Source: DASUNQ01 sp036277075 (lineage in GTDB: Bacteria > Acidobacteriota > Thermoanaerobaculia > Multivoradales > UBA5704). Taken from it: a stretch of DNA of 49,325 bases. Location of the stretch: NCBI GenBank assembly GCA_036277075.1, contig DASUNQ010000108.1:1-49325 (forward strand), written 5' to 3'. The position numbers were made by a program, and so were the translations under genes. A model generated the notes under the pieces. It was not told the origin of the DNA. It did not search any database and saw only the letters and a list, made by a program, of their open reading frames with translations. Numbering within the stretch: position 1 is the first letter of the stretch; each line of letters opens with the position of its first letter. Shown in pieces: positions 34,544 through 40,874 of the stretch.

Positions 34544-37500
34544 ATGGAGAGCCTGGTAGAGAAGCGCGGCCGCCACTTCTATGCCTGGGAGCGGCGGGGC
34601 CGCGGGTGGCAGAGCTATCCGTATCCCGTCCCGCTCGCGCCGCCGTTCAGGCCATTCCGGTATCTCCGCGAGACGACCGTCGCTGCCGTTGACGACGGCA
34701 GGCACCCCACTCCGTTCTCGGCAATCCTCGAACGCTGGTTCGGCGGCCGACAGGAGCCGCCGCCTGCTCCGGTGGAGGAGGGAGAGCCGGAGCCCGAGCC
34801 GCGCCAGGACGACAGCGAGCTCATCGAGGTACAGCTCCTCCCGCCCGAGGATCTCTCCGTCACTCCCGCCCTGAGCCAGGCCTGGCTCAGGAGCCTCGCG
34901 TCGCTTCGGGCGCCGGCTTCGTTTGAGCTGGTGGCGACCGGCGGCACGGTTGCAGTGCTTCTCTCCTGCCGCAGTCAGGACGCGCCGCTCCCCTTCGCGC
35001 AGCTTCGGGCGTTCTTTCCACAGGTCGAGGTGCGGGAGGGCCAGGACCTTCTCCTGTCCGCGTGGGAGCAAGTCGCGGAGGGGACCTTCTCCGTTCTGGA
35101 GTTCGGCCTGGCCCACGAGTTCATGCTCCCGCTCGCACAAGGCAAGAGCTTCTCGCCCGACCCCCTCACCTCGATCGTGGCCGCGCTCGCCGAAGCCAAG
35201 GCCGGCGAGTTTGCGCTCCTGCAGGTTCTCTTCGAGAGAGTGTCGGCGCCGTGGCCCGAGAGCATCGTGCGGTCGGTGCAGACGCCTTCGGGCGAGCCGT
35301 TCTTTGCCGACGCCCCGGAGGTCACAAGTCTGGCCCGCGAGAAGGCATCAGCACCGCTCTTCGCTGTGGCGGTTCGCGCAATGGCGCTGGCTCCGAGCGG
35401 CGAGCGCCTGTGGACGCTCCTTCGCGGCATCGGCGGTGCGCTCTCCTCAGCCACACAGGGCGGCAACGAGCTGGTGCCTCTTGGCCAGGGCGATCTTGAT
35501 GACCTTCTCGGCGACGTGCTGTTTCGCACGACGCACCGCTCCGGCTGTCTTCTATCGCTTCCCGAACTTTCCACACTCGTACATCTGCCTTCCGCGTCGG
35601 TCCAGGCCATCGTCCGGGAGACCGGCCGCACCAAGGAAGTACCACCCGAAGCCCGCGACTCCGGCGTTGTCCTTGGGTATGGCGTCCACCAGGGCAAGCG
35701 AACCGAAGCCCGGCTCTCCGACGACGCGCGCATGCGCCACGTGCACGTCATTGGCGCACCAGGCACCGGCAAGTCAACGCTCCTGGTGTCCCTGATCCTT
35801 CAGGACATTGCGGCAGGCAACGGCGTTGGCGTCCTCGATCCGCACGGGGACCTCGTTGATGAGGTGCTCGCTCGGCTGCCGGAGGAGCGGGCACAGGACG
35901 TCATCCTTTTTGACCCCGCCGATCCCGAGTACGTCGTCGGCTGGAACATGCTCTCCGCCAGCTCCGAGGCGGAGAAGGAGATGCTCGCCTCAGACCTGGT
36001 GGCCGTCTTCCGCCGGCTCTCCACCTCCTGGGGCGACCAGATGACGGCGGTTCTCGCCAACGCGATCGGCGCCTTCCTGGAGTCACGCGATGGCGGGACG
36101 CTCCTCGACCTCCGGCGCTTCCTGGTTGATCCCGGCTTCCGCAAGCGCTTCCTCGAGACGGTGCCTGACGCCTTGGCGCGGGAGTTCTGGACGACGCACT
36201 TCCCGATGCTCAAAGGCTCGCCGCAGGGGCCGATCCTTACCAGGCTCGACAGCTTGCTGCGGGGGCGCCTGGTGCGCGGGGTGGTGACAGCGACCGAGCG
36301 GCCGCTCGACTTCCGCCGCGTGGTTGACGACGGACGGATCTTCCTGGGCAAGCTCTCGCAGGGCGCGATCGGCGAGGAGAACGCCTCCCTCCTCGGGTCG
36401 CTCCTGGTCTCCAAGTTCCACCAGGTCTCGCTCCTGCGGCAGGACCAGGCCGAAGCTGAGCGTCGCCCGTTCTTCCTCTACGTTGACGAGTTCCATGGCG
36501 TTGCCACGCCCTCGATGGCCGCGCTGTTCTCCGGCGCCCGGAAGTACCGGCTCTCGGTCACCGTGGCCCACCAGGACCTCTACCAGCTCCACAGCCGAGT
36601 GCCGGACGTCGAGCGGGCGGTGCTCGCCAACGCCTACACCCGAGTGTGCTTCCGCCTCGGAGATGAAGACGCGCGTGCACTCGCCCACGGGTTCTCCTTC
36701 TTCACGGCTGACGACCTGGGGAACCTCGGCACGGGAGAAGCGGTCTGCCGAGTCGGCAGGAAGGAGCAGGACTTCAACCTGGAGACAATCAGACCGGAGC
36801 CGTTGACTGCGGCGGCCGCGCGCGAGCAGCGGCGGGCGATGCGGATGGCTTCGCTCAAGAAGTGGGGTGTTCTGCGACCTGCGGAGGTCGAGCCGCCGCC
36901 GACTGTTGCCGATCAAGCGCGGGAGCCACGGCCTCCGCAGGAAGCTCGGACCCCTGAACGTCAGGGGGTGGAGCCTCCGGCGACCCCCAGACCGGCACGG
37001 GAGGCAAAGCCACCCGCGCCCCAAGTGCCGAGCGCTGCCGCACCGCATGCCGAGCCTCGGCGTCTGGGCAAAGGCGGCGCCGAACACACGTACCTGCAGG
37101 AGCTCATCAGTAGGTGGGCGGTGGAACGGGGTTTCCGTGCAGCGGTGGAGGAGCAGATCGCCGGCGGCCGCGAGAGCGTTGACTTGGCCCTCCACCGCGG
37201 CCAGTTCTCAGTCGCCTGCGAGATCAGTGTCACGACACCTCTGGATTACGAGGTCGGAAACGTCGAGAAGTGCCTGGCGGCCGGTTTCCCGATGGTAGCG
37301 GTTGTGTCGCTCAAGAAGGCGCGGCTTGAAAAGCTAGACAAGCTCCTGACCCGGACCTTGTCCGCGGACCAGCGCAGTCGCGTGCACGTCTTTACACCGG
37401 AGGAGCTTCTTGCCTGGCTGGCGGGTCAGCCGGCAGCGGAGGAGACGAGCACAGTTGCCGGGTACAAGGTCAAGGTTCGCTACCGGGAGGCGCCGGAGGC

Positions 37501-37561
37501 TCGGAAGCGGGTCGCCGAAATCCTGGCGCGCAGCATGAGGCGGCTCAAGAAGGACGAGTAG
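34544..37561 (+). CDS. VirD4/TraG/HerA-like ATPase (second) with C-terminal nuclease-like domain
   Basis: The protein has 1005 residues. The N-terminal 350 residues are a soluble, helical/beta domain of unknown type. The ATPase core has HVHVIGAPGTGKSTLLV (Walker A about 402-411), LDPHGDLVDEVL and FFLYVDEFHGV (Walker B about 644-652), plus VTVAHQDLYQL. It is a paralogue of the gene at 27078. A Pro-rich linker (about 780-845) leads to a C-terminal domain with a PD-(D/E)xK-like pattern, RESVDLAL then FSVACEISVTTPLDYEVGN, which may be a nuclease or DNA-binding module; the active site is not certain. The combination suggests a DNA translocase, possibly for transfer or for cutting. Confidence 0.85.
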   Translation: MESLVEKRGRHFYAWERRGRGWQSYPYPVPLAPPFRPFRYLRETTVAAVDDGRHPTPFSAILERWFGGRQEPPPAPVEEGEPEPEPRQDDSELIEVQLLPPEDLSVTPALSQAWLRSLASLRAPASFELVATGGTVAVLLSCRSQDAPLPFAQLRAFFPQVEVREGQDLLLSAWEQVAEGTFSVLEFGLAHEFMLPLAQGKSFSPDPLTSIVAALAEAKAGEFALLQVLFERVSAPWPESIVRSVQTPSGEPFFADAPEVTSLAREKASAPLFAVAVRAMALAPSGERLWTLLRGIGGALSSATQGGNELVPLGQGDLDDLLGDVLFRTTHRSGCLLSLPELSTLVHLPSASVQAIVRETGRTKEVPPEARDSGVVLGYGVHQGKRTEARLSDDARMRHVHVIGAPGTGKSTLLVSLILQDIAAGNGVGVLDPHGDLVDEVLARLPEERAQDVILFDPADPEYVVGWNMLSASSEAEKEMLASDLVAVFRRLSTSWGDQMTAVLANAIGAFLESRDGGTLLDLRRFLVDPGFRKRFLETVPDALAREFWTTHFPMLKGSPQGPILTRLDSLLRGRLVRGVVTATERPLDFRRVVDDGRIFLGKLSQGAIGEENASLLGSLLVSKFHQVSLLRQDQAEAERRPFFLYVDEFHGVATPSMAALFSGARKYRLSVTVAHQDLYQLHSRVPDVERAVLANAYTRVCFRLGDEDARALAHGFSFFTADDLGNLGTGEAVCRVGRKEQDFNLETIRPEPLTAAAAREQRRAMRMASLKKWGVLRPAEVEPPPTVADQAREPRPPQEARTPERQGVEPPATPRPAREAKPPAPQVPSAAAPHAEPRRLGKGGAEHTYLQELISRWAVERGFRAAVEEQIAGGRESVDLALHRGQFSVACEISVTTPLDYEVGNVEKCLAAGFPMVAVVSLKKARLEKLDKLLTRTLSADQRSRVHVFTPEELLAWLAGQPAAEETSTVAGYKVKVRYREAPEARKRVAEILARSMRRLKKDE

Positions 37562-37661
37562 AGAGCGGGTAGCCTCCCCGGCAGATTCCTCCGCCTTGAG
37601 CGCCTGTCACCTGGCGAGTACTGTGGCTGCAGAGTCGTTCTTCGCATCCCACCAACAACCC

Positions 37662-37676
37662 GCCGTGGTATACGGC
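37662..37676. promoter_or_regulatory. Inverted repeat upstream of the integrase gene
   Basis: GCCGT-GGTAT-ACGGC, a perfect 5-bp arm repeat, 19 bp before the integrase ATG. It could be an operator, for example for the HTH half of the integrase, but that is speculative. Confidence 0.35.
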
Positions 37677-37694
37677 AGCTACAGAGAGGAGCCA

Positions 37695-39389
37695 ATGCCA
37701 CAACACCACCCTGACAGGACCGGAGACAAGCGAGTCGGCATCTGGATTCGGGTCTCAACCGAGGACCAGGCCAGGGGCGAAAGCCCCGAGCACCACGAGG
37801 CGCGAGCGCGGATGTACGCCGAGGTCAAGGGCTGGACGGTGGTCACCGTCTACCACCTCGAAGCCGTCAGCGGGAAGTCCGTCTTAGGACATCCCGAGGC
37901 TCAGCGCATGCTCGCCGACCTGCGCTCCCGCCACATCTCCGGCCTCATTTTCTCGAAGCTCGCCAGGCTGGCCCGCAACACCCGCGAACTCCTGGACATC
38001 TCGGATCTCTTCCAAGAGCATCGCGCGGACCTCATCTCGCTCCAGGAGTCGATCGACACCTCGACTCCCGCGGGTCGCTTCTTCTACACCATGCTCGGAG
38101 CGATGGCGCAGTGGGAGAGGGAGGAGACCGCCGACCGAGTGGCCGCCTCCGTGCCGATCCGGGCCAAGCTCGGGAAACCCTTGGGCGGAAAGACACCCTA
38201 CGGGTACCACTGGCAAGCCGGCAAACTCGTCCCTCACCCGCAAGAGGTGCCGATCCGCAAGCTTATGTACGAGCTCTTCCTCACCCATCGCAGGGTCAAG
38301 ACCGTCGCCCGGCTCCTCAATGAGGCTGGATACCGGACTAAGACCGGAGGACTCTTCGGACCCACGACCGTCAAGCGCATCCTGCGCGACCCCACGGCCA
38401 AGGGCCAGCGCCGCGCGAACTTCACCAGGAACCTGGGCGGCAACCGCCGGCGCTGGGTCCTCAAGCCGCAGGAGGACTGGGTGTGGTCCGAGGTCGAGCC
38501 GATCGTCTCCGAGGAGATCTGGGAGCGGGCCAACGCCCTGCTGGAAGGGCGCAAAGAGAAGCGCCCGGGGCGGAGGCCGGTCCACCTCTTCACGGGAGTG
38601 GCCTTCTGCCATTGCGGCGCCAAGCTCTACGTGCCCTCCAACACCCCGAAGTGGGTCTGCTACAAGTGCCGCAACAAGATCCCGATCACGGACCTCGACC
38701 GGGTCTTCGAGGAGCAGCTCAAGGACTTCTTCCTCTCCGAGGAGAAGATCGCGGAGGCGCTTGCCGAGTCTGACCGGACGCTCGTAGAGAAGCGCGAGCT
38801 TCTCTCGGTCCTCACGGCAGAGCGGGAGCGACTTTCCGGAGAGATGGAGAAGGTCTACCGCCTCTACATGAGCGACGTGCTCTCGCCGGAAGGCTTCGGC
38901 GAGCGGTACCGCCCTCTGGAAGAGCGGGTGCGACAGCTTGGGGAGGAGATCCCTCGCCTTCAAGGGGAGATCGACTTCCTGACCATCGAGCACCTCTCAA
39001 GCGAGGAGGTCGTCTCCCAAGCCAGAAGCCTCTACGGCCGCTGGCAGGAGCTTCCCTTCGAGGAGCGGCGGGCGATCGTCGAGACCATCGTCGAACGGAT
39101 CACCGTCAGGAGGGACGAGGTCGAAATCGACCTCGCCTACTTTCCCTCTCCGGGAGAAGTAATAGCAGAAAGGGACCGTTCGCGGACGAGTACAGCGACA
39201 CCCTCGGCTTCTATGTCCGCGGGCCGCACCGGACGGTCCTCTACGTCCCGGACACCGACTCCTGGCGCGCCTGGCCGCGGCCGCTGCCGGAGCTGCTGGC
39301 GGGCGTGGACGAGGCGCTCCTCGACGGGACCTTCTACTCGCTCGACGAGCTGCCCGGACGAGACGTCGCCTCGATCGGCCATCCGCTGA
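37695..39389 (+). CDS. Large serine integrase of the element, split by its own attP
   Basis: ATG at 37695 with RBS AGAGGAG just upstream. It encodes 564 residues as integrated. Residues 1-497 are element-encoded: resolvase domain VGIWIRVSTEDQARG (nucleophile Ser 21), FSKLARLARNTREL, recombinase domain LGKPLGGKTPYGYHW, zinc ribbon FCHCGAKLYVP…VCYKCRNK and a long coiled coil (about 360-430). After about residue 490 (AYFPSPGEV) the frame runs through attR into host DNA, giving a 67-residue out-of-frame host tail. In the excised circle the same frame continues in frame through attP into the double HTH segment (4803-5246), making a 645-residue protein. So integration exchanges the HTH tail for a random one. 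Confidence 0.9.
   Translation: MPQHHPDRTGDKRVGIWIRVSTEDQARGESPEHHEARARMYAEVKGWTVVTVYHLEAVSGKSVLGHPEAQRMLADLRSRHISGLIFSKLARLARNTRELLDISDLFQEHRADLISLQESIDTSTPAGRFFYTMLGAMAQWEREETADRVAASVPIRAKLGKPLGGKTPYGYHWQAGKLVPHPQEVPIRKLMYELFLTHRRVKTVARLLNEAGYRTKTGGLFGPTTVKRILRDPTAKGQRRANFTRNLGGNRRRWVLKPQEDWVWSEVEPIVSEEIWERANALLEGRKEKRPGRRPVHLFTGVAFCHCGAKLYVPSNTPKWVCYKCRNKIPITDLDRVFEEQLKDFFLSEEKIAEALAESDRTLVEKRELLSVLTAERERLSGEMEKVYRLYMSDVLSPEGFGERYRPLEERVRQLGEEIPRLQGEIDFLTIEHLSSEEVVSQARSLYGRWQELPFEERRAIVETIVERITVRRDEVEIDLAYFPSPGEVIAERDRSRTSTATPSASMSAGRTGRSSTSRTPTPGAPGRGRCRSCWRAWTRRSSTGPSTRSTSCPDETSPRSAIR
39165..39200. other. attR junction
   Basis: The element arm GCAGAAAGGGACCG (39165-39178), then TTCGCG and the GA core (39185-39186), followed by host gene sequence CGAGTACAGCGACACC. 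Together with the attL arm it reconstructs an attP with 13/14 matching arms, each six bases from the GA. Confidence 0.88.
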
Positions 39390-39562
39390 TGACCGAGACG
39401 ATGGAGCTGCTGGGGCCGCTGGTGAAGGACGGAACGCTGCGGGTCGCCTTCACCCATCTCAACCACTCGAACCCGGCGCTGCAACCCGAGAGCGCGGCGC
39501 GCAAGGCCATCGGGACACACGGCTTCCGCGTCCTCGCGGAGGGGGAGGAGCTTTCCCTATGA
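39187..39562 (+). pseudogene. PqqB-like MBL-fold gene, 3' part
   Basis: Encodes the C-terminal 125 residues of the interrupted host protein: EYSDTLGFYVRGPHRTVLY, VPDTDSWRAW, LLDGTFYSLDELP and FTHLNHSNPALQ, ending at a TGA at 39560-39562. An internal GTG (39305) could start a fragment, but it would lack the N-terminal metal site. Rejoined to 4205-4800 it gives one 323-residue protein. Confidence 0.93.
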
Positions 39563-39586
39563 GCCAAACCTTCATGCGGTAGGGCC

Positions 39587-40043
39587 AGGAACAGTGCCCG
39601 GACGCTCCGGGAACAGTTCCCCACGGTTAGGAACAGTGCCCGGACGGTCCGGGAACAGTTCCCAACGGCCAGGAACAGTGCCCGGACGCTCCGGGAGCAG
39701 TTCCCAACGGCCAGGAACAATGCCCGGACGCTCCGGGAACAGTTCCTAACGGCCAGAAACAGTGCCCGGACGCTCCGGGAACAGTTCCCAGCGGCTGGGA
39801 ACAGTGCCCGGATGCTCCGGGAGCAGTTCCGAGCCGTCCGGGCACAGTTCCTGAGCGCGGGGAACTCTTCCCGATCCGTCCGGGCACTGTTCCTGAGGGC
39901 TGGGAACTCTTCCCGGTCCGTCCGGGCACTGTTCCTGAGGGCTGGGAACTCTTCCCGGTCCGTCCGGGCACAGTTCCTGAGGGCTGGGAACTCTTCCCGG
40001 TCCGTCCGGGCACAGTTCCCGAGAGCTGGGAACTCTTCCCGGT
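39587..40043. repeat. Head-to-head array of 42-bp repeats, orientation reversed midway
   Basis: Six units (39587-39833, the last partial) run in one orientation, each about 42 bp and nearly identical. Then five exact-length 42-bp units (39834-40043) run in the reverse-complement orientation. Each forward unit contains two perfect palindromes, CCCGGACGCTCCGGG and GGGAACAGTTCCC; the reverse units carry GGGAACTCTTCCC. The array lies between two convergent gene ends, outside attR. No spacers, so not CRISPR. The whole can fold as a long imperfect cruciform, like REP/BIME clusters. A minus-strand frame through it is only a repeat artefact. Confidence 0.85.
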
Positions 40044-40049
40044 CCGTCC

Positions 40050-40829
40050 CTAGGGGCTGGGCGCCGGCTCCGGCGAGCTGAAGACCGTGTCCGGCAGGGT
40101 GTCCGCGACGGCGATGTCGCGCAGCTCGAGCCGGCGCTCGGCGCCGAGCTGGACGCGCAGGGGAGCCAGCTTGATCCGGCCGAACGTGTCCCAGCCCTGC
40201 CACAGCCAGACAGTCGGCGCGGCGTCGGGCGGCTGGTCCTGCAGGCGGTACGCCCAGCGGTCCATCAGCCCGGTCGCGCGGTTGACGTAGGCCCAGTAGG
40301 TGTCGCCCGGCGTCAGGCCGACCGCCTGGAAGCTGAGGCGGAGCTTGTCGTAGACCTGCCCGTCGAGCGTCTCCTCGCCGTCGAAGGCGAGGCTCGCTCC
40401 GGGGTCGCGCAGCTTGTAGGGCATCAGCAGCCAGTAGGTGTCGTTGATCCAGGCGCCGTAGGCGCGCTCGAGCAGCTCCGGCGCCTCCTCGGCGCTCGCC
40501 GGCCGGCCGTCGAGCCAGGCCTGGCCGCCCTCGCGCGTCGCGACGTTGTGCAGGACGAGGAAGCTCTTGCCCTCCTGCGTCTGCCCTTCGACGCGGTGGC
40601 GCCCGGTGTGCTTGTCCCAGACGTGGGTGCGCCGACCGTTGAAGTTGAAACGGATGTAGCGGGTGGCTTCCCAGGCCTCGCGCCCGCCGAGCGCCGTGAG
40701 CAGGCGCTCGGCAACCTCGGCCGCGCGCGGATCGGCTTGGCCCTGCGGCGGCGGCGTCGGCTGCGCGGCGGCCGCCGCCGCGGCGAGCAGGAGAGGAGCG
40801 AGCGCGGCGACTCTGCGTTGCGGGAGCAT
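40050..40829 (-). CDS. Secreted LolA-like/outer-membrane-lipid-type protein
   Basis: The protein has 259 residues, ATG at 40827-40829 with RBS GAGGAGG nine bases upstream. MLPQRRVAALAPLLLAAAAAAA is a signal peptide. The mature part contains AERLLTALGGREAWEATRYIRFNFNGRRTHVWDKHTG and a repeating beta-strand pattern (TYWAYVNRATGLMDRWAYRL, DTFGRIKLAPLRVQL), like the half-barrel of LolA/LppX-type lipid-binding proteins. It probably acts in the periplasm. The stop lies seven bases after the repeat array. Confidence 0.75.
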   Translation of the reverse strand: MLPQRRVAALAPLLLAAAAAAAQPTPPPQGQADPRAAEVAERLLTALGGREAWEATRYIRFNFNGRRTHVWDKHTGRHRVEGQTQEGKSFLVLHNVATREGGQAWLDGRPASAEEAPELLERAYGAWINDTYWLLMPYKLRDPGASLAFDGEETLDGQVYDKLRLSFQAVGLTPGDTYWAYVNRATGLMDRWAYRLQDQPPDAAPTVWLWQGWDTFGRIKLAPLRVQLGAERRLELRDIAVADTLPDTVFSSPEPAPSP

Positions 40830-40874
40830 CGGTGCACCTCCTCGGCAACGCGATGATACCGTGAGGTTTGGGCC

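Larger units (their letters stand above)
4799..39186 (+). mobile_element. 34.4-kb serine-integrase integrative element in the MBL gene
   Basis: The borders are defined at base level. The left host gene is cut after 4800 and the right host gene resumes at 39187, each flanked by a GA dinucleotide (4799-4800 and 39185-39186). A large serine recombinase abuts the right end, as expected for such elements. The cargo includes a replacement copy of the target gene, a DISARM-type defence locus, a SymE-like protein and two metabolic cassettes. The backbone includes Toprim, ATPase, XRE, RuvC-like and two VirD4/HerA-like ATPase genes. No relaxase, mating-channel or phage structural gene was seen. The 28.4-33.9 kb and 6.7-11.0 kb parts have visibly lower GC and different codon use than the host flanks, pointing to separate acquisitions. 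Confidence 0.92.

Noticed and set aside
4799..39186. Integration in a tRNA gene or prophage
   Set aside because: No tRNA-like sequence at either end, and no capsid, terminase, tail or lysis genes inside.
39587..40043. Possible CRISPR array
   Set aside because: The 42-bp units are directly adjacent with no variable spacers and reverse orientation midway; no cas genes nearby.
39334..40848. Long minus-strand frame with repeated peptide (GKSSQPSGTV-like) through the repeat array
   Set aside because: It is a by-product of the array period being a multiple of three; the real gene starts at 40829 in another frame and stops before the array.
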